Below, piece after piece: positions 33,739-45,276 of a DNA stretch of 64,000 nt. The position numbers and the translations under genes were made by a program. The notes beneath the pieces were generated by a model. The model did not search any database. It saw only the letters and a list, made by a program, of their open reading frames with translations, and was not told the origin of the DNA. The DNA comes from Physcia stellaris (lineage: Eukaryota; Ascomycota; Lecanoromycetes; Caliciales; Physciaceae), in contig JABSSW010000026.1 of assembly GCA_018902385.1 (NCBI GenBank), forward strand, positions 310,001-374,000, written 5' to 3'. Numbering within the stretch: position 1 is the stretch's first letter; every line of letters starts with the position of its first letter.

Positions 33739-35499
33739 TCACTGCATCCCCCTGGCCTGCACCCAAAAATTCTCCATCTTCGCCTTCCGCAACACATCCA
33801 TCGCCTCCCGATCACTCTCCACCACCTTGCTCCCCCACCGCCGGAACCCCTTCACCTTCTCCTCGCCCTCAAACACCAGCTGACACCGATTGCCCCCCAA
33901 ATCCCTCAAATTGCCCTTCTCATCCTCCGCACTCAGCCACGCCGCCAGAGCCTCTTTATTGCCCTCCCTCACGACCGGATTCGGCGCCGTGTTCTCGGTC
34001 CAATCGATCCGATTCATCATCAATTTCCTATACGCGGAGATGGAATGAATGCCCCCCTCCACAATAACGAGGCTGAACTTGGGCGAAATGAGACACAGGC
34101 CGACCAAACTGTGCTGCTCGGCGTTCTTCGAGATCTTGAAGCGATGCCGCCCGTTGGCCAGGCTATCGATCCTGTACACGGAGACGTGCAGCCCCTTGGC
34201 GGCGTCCTGGGCCTGTTTCTGCGCCAGCTTCGCGTGCTGCTGCTCCTTTGACAGTTTGCGCTCCTCGTTGGCGTCCAGATGCGCTTTCTCGCGCGCGGCG
34301 ACCTGTTCGCGGACCTGGGCTTCGACTTTCGTGGGGTCCCGCACCGCTTCTTCGCCCAGCACGCGCATCAGGTTGCCGAGTTTTACTTTGGGCGGCGGGG
34401 CGGGCACGAGCCCGAGGCGGATCTTGGCTTGTTCTTCTTTGAGGTTCTCCATGCGGCGCTGGCGGCGGACTTTGGCGGCTTCTTTGGAGGTTAGGGGGAG
34501 GGGTTTTTGCACCGTGAGGAGTTGCTCCGAGGGCGGTTCGAGGGCTACGGGGTGCTGGATGTAGATTGTGATGATCGAGTCTGCGGAGTCGAGCTTCAGG
34601 CCTGAGGGAGTGGAGATGGAGTCGTAGTTTGGGTCTGTGACCAGGCCTTCGTCCCACCATTCTATGTCTGGCGGGGCGGGGACAAGGAATGCTTTCTCCG
34701 TGTCTAGGTCCTCGTCTACGCCGGCTTTACGCGCTTTTTCGGCGATGCTCTTTTTCATTGCTTCGAGGGCTGCTTGTCGCCTCAGCGCCTCGGCTTGCGC
34801 CCTGAACTTACCCGGTTTATTGAAGACTAGCTGTTTGGATTTGCGAGACTTGAGCGTTGCGGTCTGAGCGCCGAGGGAAGGGTCAAAGTAGGGGTTGTTA
34901 CGGGTTTCTTCTGCTGAAGGACCCGAAAGATCAAGCTGTTTCTTGGGCTTGGTCTGGGCTGAGGGGGATTCGGGGCGGCGATTTGCCATCGTGGTTGCGA
35001 ATTTGGGTTGGATTGCTTTGCGGCCTTTAGAAGACTTTGCGTCTTGACCCGAGTCACCCATCAGAGCGGGATGAAGGCCTACGTCGAGACCACCGCGGGC
35101 TCGGGAGATGGTGTCCTCGAACAGGGGAGGTTGATAGGTGGATGTTTGGGCGGGAGATGCTGTTCGTTGCTGTGCTGCAGATGCTTTGCTCGTTGCAGCG
35201 GCAACTCTGGCCTTCATTGCTTCGATTCTCGACATTGTACCCGAAGTGCCTGCGGGCATGGGTGCGGGTGATGGAGATGATGGAGCAACCTTGTTGCCCT
35301 GTAGCTTCGCTGCCACTGCTGCAGCCTTCGCTCTCGCTTCTGCCATGATCTTGGCAATGTCCGGCTTCGCAGCGGGAGCAGAGCCGCCATTAGTGACAGG
35401 CGCTGGTGAGCCATTGTTCGAGCGTGATTTCTTGTGAGACGACTCTTCATCTTTGTCCGGGTGCGGGCGCTTTAGGCCGTTGGAGGTTACTTCTGCCAT
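33739..35499 (-). CDS. PRP3: U4/U6 snRNP splicing factor Prp3
   Basis: Component of the U4/U6 and U4/U6.U5 tri-snRNP, needed for spliceosome activation. Single exon, 586 residues. The N-terminal 200 residues are Ala/Ser/Pro/Lys-rich. The Prp3 core starts around 'NNPYFDPSL' and includes 'PDIEWWDEGLV', 'TIYIQHPVALEPP', 'LPLTSKEAAKVRRQRRMENL' and 'RLGLVPAPPPKVKLGNLMRV'. The C-terminal ferredoxin-like DUF1115 domain carries 'FSLVIVEGGIHSISAYRKLM' followed by 'NRIDWTEN' and ends near 'ENFWVQARGMQ'. No break is needed. The gene is head-to-head with RPA190 (377 bp between start codons). Plus-strand frames of up to 204 codons across it are antisense shadows. Confidence 0.95.
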   Translation of the reverse strand: MAEVTSNGLKRPHPDKDEESSHKKSRSNNGSPAPVTNGGSAPAAKPDIAKIMAEARAKAAAVAAKLQGNKVAPSSPSPAPMPAGTSGTMSRIEAMKARVAAATSKASAAQQRTASPAQTSTYQPPLFEDTISRARGGLDVGLHPALMGDSGQDAKSSKGRKAIQPKFATTMANRRPESPSAQTKPKKQLDLSGPSAEETRNNPYFDPSLGAQTATLKSRKSKQLVFNKPGKFRAQAEALRRQAALEAMKKSIAEKARKAGVDEDLDTEKAFLVPAPPDIEWWDEGLVTDPNYDSISTPSGLKLDSADSIITIYIQHPVALEPPSEQLLTVQKPLPLTSKEAAKVRRQRRMENLKEEQAKIRLGLVPAPPPKVKLGNLMRVLGEEAVRDPTKVEAQVREQVAAREKAHLDANEERKLSKEQQHAKLAQKQAQDAAKGLHVSVYRIDSLANGRHRFKISKNAEQHSLVGLCLISPKFSLVIVEGGIHSISAYRKLMMNRIDWTENTAPNPVVREGNKEALAAWLSAEDEKGNLRDLGGNRCQLVFEGEEKVKGFRRWGSKVVESDREAMDVLRKAKMENFWVQARGMQ

Positions 35500-35876
35500 G
35501 CTGTGGATCTAGTGGTGGCTTTGAGACTCCTGGGAAGAAGTCACTTACCCTGTGGATGATGTACGGACGAGGGACTCGACCTTTGCCCTGTCGTGGTCGA
35601 CGATGTGATGCAGGATATCTATTTGGAAATTGCGATGATGTTCAGTCCGGGCTCCGCTGCCAAGCATGATGAAAATCAGAAATCACTAGCTCCGTAATTT
35701 TGGTAAGTATGTGGTATTTTGGTATTTTTTCATGCCAAGCCTATAATTTCATTGGCTGTTGTGGCTTCGGCATCGATACACAAAGTCGAAATCAGTGACT
35801 CTCAAGATACGTTCAGACTGCTATACCCAACAGTTGATGAACCTTGACCCCAATGATATGGATTACTTAGGACGCA
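35500..35876. promoter_or_regulatory. Divergent PRP3-RPA190 promoter
   Basis: Only 377 bp separate the start codons of PRP3 (minus) and RPA190 (plus), so both promoters must lie here. An AT-rich stretch with repeated GGTATTTT words is at about 35700-35735. No named element was assigned. Confidence 0.55.
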
Positions 35877-38800
35877 ATGAATACATCACAGCCCATTGCT
35901 TCCTCCATTGGGAGCGTCGACTTCGGCTTCCTTACCTCAGAAGAAATCAGGGCTCTCTCAGTGAAGAGAATACATGACCCCACAACCTTCGATACCCTGC
36001 TCCACCCCACACCAGGTGGCCTATACGATGGGGCCCTGGGTGCATGGGCTGATAATTCGTGAGCTTGACCTTACACTCATTGAAGCACGCGCTTAACCCA
36101 TTCTAGCTGCTCAACCTGCCATCTCAATACTTTTGCTTGTCCTGGTCATGTTGGCCATATCGAGCTTCCTGTCCCAGTCTACCATGTGGCCTTCATGGAT
36201 CAAGCTCTTCTCTTGTTACGTGCACGATGTGTCTACTGCGGTCACTTGAAGCTTCACCCAGCCGAAATAAATCGATATGCCTGTAAATTGCGGCTGCTCC
36301 GACACGGACTGCTGCAAGAAGCACAAGAGCTAGAGAATGTTCATGTAAAAGTGAGAGGTGTAACATCTAACGCAGTTACTGGAGATGGCGAGCCCGACTC
36401 AGACTCTGGATCGGATGACGAAGACAGCCTAGTTTCGCGACGCACTGAATTTGTCAAGCGTGCTCTAAGGAAAGATGGGGCGGGGCGACGTAAGGCTAAC
36501 GCTGCCGCGGAAAAGATAGAGGCTGTCTTAGAGGAGAGACGTATCGTTATAAAAACATTTCTCAGTGAAATTGTGAAGCCACTCTCATGCGGCAATTGTA
36601 AAGGACCCTCACATTCGTACCGAAAAGATAAATACAACAAAATATTTCGAAAGCCTCTCGGCAAGCAAGCAAAAGCAAAGGCCATCCAGGGCGGCCTTAA
36701 GATGGTCAATCCGCTACTAAGGGCCCTTGATGAACGCAAAAATGGTCAAAAGCAAAGACGTGAAGACCGTGAGGCAGACGAAGGAATCGTTGCAGATATA
36801 GAGGATTTTACATCCGAGGGGGAAGGGGAAGATATAGAGATGTTGGAGGTTGGGGGTGCAGGCGTTGAACCCGTGACCAGGTCGTCCTCCAAGTCAAAGG
36901 ATACTGGTACTAATGACACAGATCTCTTCATCAACGCATCTGAGGTTCACGCAGCTCTATCCGAGCTGTTTGGAAAGGAGAAAGAGATCATGGAACTTGT
37001 ATATAACTCCCGGGGTTCGAAATACAGCAAACCGGTCACACCTGATATGTTCTTCATCCGTGATATACTTGTACCGCCTAACAGATTCAGACCGGAGGCT
37101 AAAACTGGAGAAGGGCAGATTGCCGAAGCAATGGACAATGGTCTTTATAAGGCTATCCTGAACCAGTGCCAAGCCATGGCTCAAATCCGGAAGGACATGA
37201 GTCCGAATGAGCGGGAGGATGGACGGCCTACGCGTGACTTCAGAGATCTCCAAGCAGCGTGGGTACGTTTGCAGGACGCTGTCAATTCCATGATTGACAG
37301 TAGTCGCAATCCGCTACAAGGAGCTGCTGGTAGGCAGAATGCAGACGGCATTAAGCAAAAGCTTGAAAAAAAAGAGGGTCTTTTCAGAAAGAATATGATG
37401 GGAAAGAGAGTCAATTTTGCAGCCAGAAGCGTTATCTCCCCAGACCCAAACATCGAAACCAACGAGATCGGGGTGCCTCCTGTTTTCGCCAAGAAGCTGA
37501 CGTATCCGGAGCCCGTCACAAATCACAACTTTTACGAGTTGAAAGAAGCGGTGCTTAATGGGGCTGAAAAATGGCCTGGAGCTGCTGCAATTGAGAATGA
37601 GAATGGCCAAGTCATAAATCTCAAGACTAAGAATTTTGAGGAACGTCAGGCATTGGCTAATCAACTCATGGCTCCATCAAACACCAACGTGACTGGTGCG
37701 AGGAATAAGAAGGTTCATCGACATTTAAATAACGGAGATATCGTGATCATGAATCGACAGCCCACTCTGCACAAACCTTCTATGATGTGTCATCGTGCTC
37801 GCGTGCTCCCGGGCGAGAAGACTATCCGGATGCACTACGCTAACTGCAATACATATAATGCCGATTTTGATGGTGACGAGATGAACATGCATTTCCCGCA
37901 AAATGAGATCGCAAGGGCTGAAGCTTTGCAGATTGCTGACACTGATCATCAGTATCTAGTAGCCACCTCAGGTAAACCTCTCAGAGGCCTCATACAAGAT
38001 CATATCTCGATGGGTGTTTGGTTGACCAACCGAGATACCCTATTCGATCGTGGCGATTACTATCAACTTTTGTACAGTTGTCTGAGACCCGAAGATAATC
38101 ATACCACATCTGATAGGATACAAACAGTCCCCCCAGCAGTCATCAAGCCAGCGCCAAGATGGACAGGGAAGCAGATCATAACGAGTGTCCTCAAAAACAT
38201 TACCCCTGCAACTCATCCCGGCTTAACCCTCGCAAGCGAATCTCAGACGAAGGCTACTCGATGGGGTGCAAATTCGGAAGAGCAGATGGTCATTTTTAGA
38301 GATGGCGAACTCCTTTGTGGCATACTCGACAAGGCTCAGCTCGGGCCATCAGGAGGGGGCTTTATTCATTCTGTCTACGAGGCCTACGGGCACACCATAG
38401 CCGGAAAACTTCTCAGTATTCTCGGCAGGCTCTTGACAAAGTTCCTCCACATGCGGGCATTTACTTGCGGAATGGATGATCTGGGACTGACTGAGGAAGG
38501 GGAAAAGACTCGCAGGAAGAAGCTTGCGGGGACGGAGACAATTGGGTTGGAAGTAGCTAGAAAATATGTCACTTTGGATACCCAGGCTAAATATGACGGA
38601 AAAGAGCTAAAGTCTCGTCTCCAAGACGTATTGAGAGACGATATCAAGCAGGCAGGCCTCGATGTTGTAACCAACTCCAAGACCGCAAAGCTCTCCTCCG
38701 AAGTCATCGACGCATGCTTACCGTCGGGGTTAAGAAAGCCATTTCCCAGGAATCAGATGCAAGCAATGACCGGATCAGGCGCAAAAGGATCTCCAGTCAA

Positions 38801-41051
38801 TGCTAGTCTCATATCATGTAACCTTGGACAACAGGTTCTTGAAGGCAGAAGAGTCCCGGTCATGGTCAGCGGAAAGACTTTGCCGTCATTCAAACCTTTT
38901 GAAACGAATGTCAGGGCCGGAGGCTACATCAACCAACGATTTTTAACAGGCGTTAAGCCTCAAGAGTATTACTTCCACGCCATGGCGGGTCGAGAGGGTC
39001 TGATCGATACAGCTATTAAAACCGCGAGCTCTGGCTATCTACAGCGTTGCCTAATAAAAGGAATGGAAGGGCTAAAAGTGGAATACGACACTTCGGTCAG
39101 AGACTCGGATGGTAGCATGGTACAATTCTTGTATGGAGAAGATGGCCTGGATGTGACGAAACAAAAGCATCTTACCGATTTCAAATTCCTCATCGAGAAT
39201 TACCTGTCGCTCGTTGCGCAACTCAATATTCACGAAGACTTCTCGAAGCTTGTTGACAACGGCGCCACTAAGTGGAACAAAGACGCCATGAAAAGGGTCA
39301 GGAAGACGGGAAAAGTCGACGCCATGGATCCAGCCTTGTCCCGTTTCAATCCGTCAAGCTCAATGGGCAGCACGTCAGAGAAGTTCGCAGCGGCCCTGAA
39401 AGCGTACTGTGATCAAAATCCAGATCTGCTTCTCCGAGACAAAGAGAACAACCCAGATGGCGATGTCTCGAGGAAGGTGTTTTCGTCTCTACTCAACATG
39501 AAATACATGAAATCTGTGGTTGACCCTGGAGAAGCTGTCGGTATCGTTGCGGGTCAGTCAGTAGGAGAGCCGTCAACTCAAATGACCCTCAACACCTTCC
39601 ATTTGGCTGGCCATTCGGCGAAGAATGTCACATTGGGTATCCCACGGCTGCGAGAAATTGTCATGACAGCCACCAAGGACATTTCGACTCCTACGATGAC
39701 GATGTATCTCATCGACGAGCTTACCCAAGAAGCACGCGAAGCATTCGCTAAAAGTATTAGCAAGCTCACACTTGCAGAAGTCATTGATTCTGTCAGCGTA
39801 AAGGCAGATATCGGACCTGGTATTGGCTACGACAAGGCGAAGACCTATGATATTCGACTGGATCTTTTCCCGTCCACTGAGTATATCGAAACGTATGCCA
39901 TTGGCGTTTCAGACATACTGCGGACAATCGAATATAATTTCATACCCCAGCTAGTCAAGGCTATAAAGAAAGAGTTGACACGGAAGGGGGATGCCAATCT
40001 ATTGAAATCAGAGATTGGCAAATCAAGTGGCACGGTCCAAGATGCTCCTCAGAAACGCCGAGCCGAGCTGGAAGGAGGCGAAGAGGACGAGGATGATGAT
40101 GGGGACGACGACGCTACCAATAACAAGCAGAAACAGAACAGAGGTGAGGCTATCTCCTATGAAGAACCCGACGAGGAGGAAGAAGCCATTGCTCGAGATG
40201 CACAACGCCAGTCGACGCCCGACATAGACGAGCCCGAAGACGAAGGGTTCGGTGGGAGTCCTCGTGAGTCCCGTGCTGGGACTAGTGACAAAGAATCGAG
40301 AGCAGGCGACGAAGAAGACGAGGATGACGACAACATTTCACGTAGCAAAACAATGAAAAACGCCGCTAGAGACCGCGAAGACCGCATCAAGGCCAAATAT
40401 CCAGTAGTAACCTCTTTCAACTTTGATACCACAACCGGCTCCACCTGCAACATCTCCCTCGGATATGACATTGCAACTGCCAAGCTGCTACTTTGCCCAC
40501 TTGTCGAATCCGTGTGCCGAAGCACTGTCATACATTCTATCCCAGATCTAGGCGCCTGCACCTACACCACCGAAAAACACCGCAATCCCGTCACTAGCGT
40601 TGAGACTGACATCCCGATCATCATCACTCAAGGCGTCAACCTTCCTGCTATGCATGATTATCAAGGCTTCATCAATCCGCACAAACTCCTCACAAATAGT
40701 ATCCACCATATGCATATTACATATGGCATCGAAGCGGCTCGTGCGCTTATTATCCTCGAACTCGATAGCGTTTTCAAAAGTCACAGTATCAGCGTCGACA
40801 ACAGGCATCTTAACCTGATAGCGGATGTCATGACCCAGGCTGGAGGCTATCGGCCGTTTAGCAGAATAGGATTGAGGGAGAAGACGAGTCCGTTCGGGAA
40901 GATGAGCTTTGAGACTACGGTTGGCTTCTTAAGGGATGCTGTACTGGAAGGTGACTGGGATGATCTCAAGGGACCGAGTGCGAGAATTGTCATGGGAAAA
41001 CTTAGTGGGGTTGGCACTGGAGGATTTGATATCATGACGCCTGTAAGCTGA
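35877..41051 (+). CDS. RPA190: RNA polymerase I largest subunit (RPA190)
   Basis: Catalytic largest subunit of RNA polymerase I, transcribing rDNA in the nucleolus. Model join(35877..36058,36107..41051), 1708 residues, within the usual 1650-1720. The intron (GTGAGC...TTCTAG) falls inside the N-terminal zinc site: Cys62, Cys65, Cys72, His75 ('CSTCHLNTFACPGHVGH'). The catalytic magnesium loop 'NADFDGDEMNMHFP' puts Asp647, Asp649 and Asp651 in place. Later blocks are 'IDTAIKTASSGYLQRCLIKG' and 'GEPSTQMTLNTFHLAGHSAK'. An acidic, low-complexity insert of about 120 residues (genomic 40060-40350) lies in the jaw region, a known feature of Pol I largest subunits. The frame is fully intact over 4.9 kb, unlike three other genes here. 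It shares a short divergent promoter with PRP3. Confidence 0.97.
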
Positions 41052-41797
41052 AAGGGCCGCTTACAATAACAATATTCAATACCAATATTGAACATAACGG
41101 GTCTATGAGGCGAGTCTGGAGGGATCCGGCTCATGCGGGTTTTTTGCTGCTACATAAAAGGCAAGTCGGCATTTGTCCCCAGGCAGGCAGGATGATGCAT
41201 AGTAATATGCTTCCAGTCTCTCAATGACCTCAAGACGGATAGAACTTGTTAACTTCTACATGTCCAAGCGCCCTCGGACCTCAGATGTCTTCAGCTCGTA
41301 GCAGGCAAGGAATTTTTGATTTTTGTCGTTGTACATCTGGCACATGTACAGGCATAGCAAAATCCACACATAAGAAGCAGTTTCACGAAGTACCGTCGGG
41401 TATCGTTCAATCAAGAGCAAGGCACTGGATTATTACGCGGCGAATTGACAAAGATGATGAGCATTAAGGACTACTGATGATTACAGTACCATTGTATGCT
41501 TGCGCCATCCATTAGATTATGTAGATTGAGCATCGAGCGTTCAAACATTGAACACGCGGTCCAAGGGGTCTTTGCTCGGACCTGGTTGTCTTGGCAAGGG
41601 TTAAAAGTTTTGCCGAAGCCGAGCCTCAATCATGAAATCAGCATGCACCTCGAATCTGGGCTCTATTGACTTTACCAAGCCAAACAATCGTCAAATCCAT
41701 ATCTACCGAGAACTCTCCCGTGGCGCTCTACTCCTGCTTCAGCCCTTTTAACAGCTTGTAGTCAACTTTCCACTGCGAACGAGACCCAAGCTACACA
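41052..41797. other. Intergenic, no supported gene
   Basis: About 750 bp between RPA190 and RPN6, both on the plus strand. A direct repeat of ATATTCAATACC/ATATTGAACATA words near 41070-41095 probably belongs to the RPA190 3' end. Nothing else was recognised. Confidence 0.45.
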
Positions 41798-43120
41798 ATG
41801 GCGCCTATGCCGACAAATGCTACGCGGATAGAGGAAGCCAAGAAGCTCAGCAAGTCAGACCCATCAAAAGCCGAAGCAATATACAAAGATGTGCTTTCGA
41901 AAGGTCCTGGATCTGGCGAAGCTGCTCTCCGCGAATATGAGACCGCTTTAATGGGCTTGGGGGAGCTCTACCGAGATACCAAACAGCCAAATAAGCTTGC
42001 GGAGCTGGTCACAACGAGTAGATCTACACTCTCCTCGTTCGCCAAAGCCAAGACCGCAAAGCTAGGTAAGGGCCCTTTGAAGTGCCATATCGTTCACTGC
42101 TAATGCATTCTAGTCCGACAGCTACTTGACCTATTCATCGCCATCCCAAATACCACCGACATCCAGATCTCCACCACTAAATCTTGTATAGAATGGGCAG
42201 TATCAGAACGACGAAGTTTCCTGCGACAAAACCTTGAAACCCGGCTAGTCTCTCTGTACATGCAGAAACAATCATACTATGAGGCCCTTACGCTGATCAA
42301 CGGCCTGCTGAAAGAATTAAAGCGACTAGACGACAAGCTTGTCCTTGTTGAAGTCCAGCTCCTAGAATCGCGAGTCTATCATGCGCTTGGAAACCAGCCC
42401 AAAGCTCGAGCGGCTCTCACCTCCGCCCGAACGTCAGCAGCCTCGGTGTATACACCTCCGTTATTACAGGCTGGCCTTGATATGCAGTCAGGCATGCTTC
42501 ACGCCGAAGACCAAGATTTCAACACTGCATTTTCCTACTTCATCGAAGCGTTGGAAGGTTATCACTCGCAAGATGAGGCCTTGAAAGCAACATCAGCGTT
42601 GCAGTACATGCTGCTATGCAAAATCATGCTGAACTTGGTAGAAGATGTCAATCACCTAATGACATCGAAGCAAGCGATGAAATACTCGGGGAAGAACCTG
42701 GAGGCAATGAAGGCTGTGGCACGTGCTCACTCAAATCGAAGTCTGGAGGAATATGAGAAAGCGCTTGAGGCATACCGATACGAATTGGGTAGCGACACGT
42801 TTATTCGAAATCACCTGAGGCGGCTCTACGATGCTATGCTGGAGCAGAATCTGATCAAGGTCATCGAGCCGTTTAGCAAAGTGGAAATTGCTCACATTGC
42901 GAAGATGGTTGGCCTGGACACGCAGCAGGTCGAGAGAAAGCTGTCGCAGATGATACTGGATAAAGTCATCGTCGGCGTGCTGGATCAGGGCGCCGGGTGC
43001 CTCATCGTCTATGATGAGGCGGAAAGGGATCAGGGGTACGATGCAGCGCTGGAGACGATTGAAAAACTGGGCAACGTGGTTGATGTGCTGTATGCCAACC
43101 AAGCGTCTCTATTAGAGTAA
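41798..43120 (+). CDS. RPN6: 26S proteasome lid subunit Rpn6
   Basis: Regulatory-particle lid subunit (human PSMD11) that clamps lid to core proteasome. Model join(41798..42065,42114..43120), 424 residues, the normal length. The intron is GTAAGG...TTCTAG, phase 1. The N-terminal TPR-like helical repeats include 'EAIYKDVLSKGPG' and 'IEWAVSERRSFLRQNLETRL'. The C-terminal PCI domain spans about residues 280-390, with 'DTFIRNHLRRLYDAMLEQNL' and the winged-helix part 'KVEIAHIAKMVGLDTQQVER'. The end is 'VDVLYANQASLLE'. No anomalies. Confidence 0.96.
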
Positions 43121-44194
43121 CTTTTTCATGTAGCATTATGTCATTCCCAGAAAACCCATAGCGAGGATAATGGTACTAGATTACAGACCTGCTATCCGCC
43201 GGGATCGCATTCGGTACAATTGTTCCGATATGGTTCATGGCGACGTTTGGTCAATAAGCCAATGAGCTATGAATAGTGAAATATGTGTCAAATTTTCCGA
43301 GTCGAAGCTGCAATCTTTGCCAAGATTTGCATGTGAATGGAGCACCTGCATTAGCGTCCCAAGATAGTGGTTTAGCTTTGACACTGATGGATCAGACAGA
43401 AATGAGTGTGTGAAGATTATCGCAATGGGTGGAAGTTACCAACGACCGAGAGTCTGTGTCTTGATCCTGGAGCTGTCTCTCTCGGAAAAGTAGTGACGAA
43501 GGATGTTGCGATACTACTCGCCACAAAAGAAAATGGAGTGCCGAATGATGGTGAACAAACACCAGGCCAAACACCTGATCTCTCTGATATGCATATAATC
43601 ACCCACTATTCCGGGTGGTTTTGCAGCACGCACCCAGTTCATGCATGGCGTTTTACCCCGGTGTGTTACAGACGAACAGCACCACCAATGCTTTATAAGG
43701 TGCCATGACGCTAGAGATGGCAGAGATAAGAGTGCCATGCAGAGACAAGCATCAAGATTCAAGAAGGCAAGTCCAACACGGTTTTGGTGACAAGCGAAGA
43801 CCGAAAACGCGTGTTCCCCAATGACATCGTCTTCACATGCAAAGCCTTGGCACCTTTTCAGGCAATTCAAACATCTTAGCCTCAAGCTATCATTTGAAGA
43901 AACTCTCCCATTCAAAGCTTGCCTTCTCTCCTCACTTTCAAAGAGCTTTTCTTCAGTCGCCAAACCAATTCGGAAGGTATGTTCCCCGTTCAAAGCTCAG
44001 TAGCTTATGTTAACTCTCTGACATAGTAATTTGAACTTTGCAAGTTCTGAATTCCATCCAGTACACTACCATCACCCCATAGCTCACTCTTACTTCATAT
44101 CGGTATGTCCAAAACCACCTTGTGATCGAAGAAGTCTTTGGTTGCTGCTGGTCGGAAATCGTGACTGACAAACTCGAAGCCTCTTTAGATCTCC
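43121..44194. other. Intergenic, no supported gene
   Basis: About 1.07 kb. Short frames occur on both strands (43406-43708 plus, 43514-43993 minus), mutually exclusive and without domains. The last 150 bases probably form the promoter and leader of the CAP20 gene. Confidence 0.4.
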
Positions 44195-44919
44195 ATGCCT
44201 CACGCAGAAGAAACCATGGTCAACGGTGACTCCTCGTCGCAGTTCCTCTCGGTGAGTATTTAACACCTCGTGCCGTTGGCTAGCCGCGACAGTGCATCAC
44301 CACATGTTCCAACCAGTGTGGTCCTGAGCGTACCCTTCTTGTGCAATGTCACAGCATTCAATTGCATGGCTAACAGGCTTCTTATCAGCATCTCGAGAGA
44401 TACCCTGTTGTCTCTGACTCCATCTCTGCCGTCAAGTCCAACCCATACGGCCAAAAAGCGATTAGCACCGCCGATGCTGGCTACAAGAACTTTGTTGCAC
44501 CTGTCGTCCCCTACGCTCAGAAACCCTACGGCTATGTCGCCCCCTATGTCAACAAGGCCGATCAGCTAGCCGATGGAGCTCTGAACAAAGTCGATGAGCG
44601 ATTCCCTGTCATGAAGAAGGATACCGAGAAGATAAAGTCCAGCGTCCTTGACCTCGCATTCCTGCCTCTTCGCCTCGCTGGTTCTGGAAAAGATTACGCA
44701 CTCAACACTTACTCTAACGAGTATAAGAAGTGCGGCGGTAATGGATACGTTGCTGGAGGAAAGGCTCTCATCACTAGTGGTCTGATCATCACTAGCGATG
44801 GCTTCGCGTGGTTGGCCAATTTCCTAGGTCAGAAGAAGGAGCAGGCCAAGCAGATCACCAAGGAGAAGACGGGAACTAAGGCATCTGATAGTTGCCCGCA
44901 GCTTGTCACATGGAGTTAG
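44195..44919 (+). CDS. CAP20: CAP20 / perilipin-like lipid droplet protein
   Basis: Lipid droplet coat protein of the fungal perilipin family (Colletotrichum CAP20, Metarhizium MPL1), which protects stored triglyceride and affects appressorium turgor in pathogens. Model join(44195..44251,44389..44919), 195 residues. Start 'MPHAEETMVNGDSSSQFLS', then 'HLERYPVVSDSISAVKSNPY', 'YAQKPYGYVAPYVNKADQLA', 'VDERFPVMKKDTEKIKS' and the highly conserved 'EYKKCGGNGYVAGGKALIT'. The C-terminal helix 'FLGQKKEQAKQITKEKTG' is typical, followed by a short tail. The 137-nt intron starts GTGAGT and uses the TTATCAG acceptor at 44388, which restores the expected frame. The gene is found in both pathogens and non-pathogens, so it does not prove a pathogenic lifestyle. 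Confidence 0.92.
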
Positions 44920-45276
44920 GAGACTTTGATACCTCACGGGCTTCGGGCCATGCTTCTCAGGTTTTGGGATGGCAGTAGATAGCATGCTTTCATGGTAGCA
45001 GGTCATGAGTTAAGCTTGAATCAACATAGATTTTCCTGAACATGGTCCAGATATCTTGACGTTATGATGTGATCAATCTGTCGAAGCAGCAGGTGGAAAA
45101 CCTCATGAATGTATGTAGTAATTCCCTCGAGGTTTATCCGACAGTACCCCCCTCGCATTTCGGGATTTCGATCAACACCACCCACGAACGAGAGCTAGTA
45201 GTACTCTTGTAAGGTCAGTGCCAAATGATGCAAAGCCCGCAATATTATTCAATAGAGCCACTCTAAGCTAAACGCG
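44920..45276. other. Short intergenic region
   Basis: About 360 bp between two plus-strand genes. No repeats or RNA genes were seen. Confidence 0.45.

Noticed and set aside
33573-34564. Plus-strand frames of 164-204 codons
   Set aside because: Antisense to PRP3, which has strong domain evidence.
40157-40561. Minus-strand Ser-rich frame inside RPA190
   Set aside because: Shadow of the acidic insert of RPA190.
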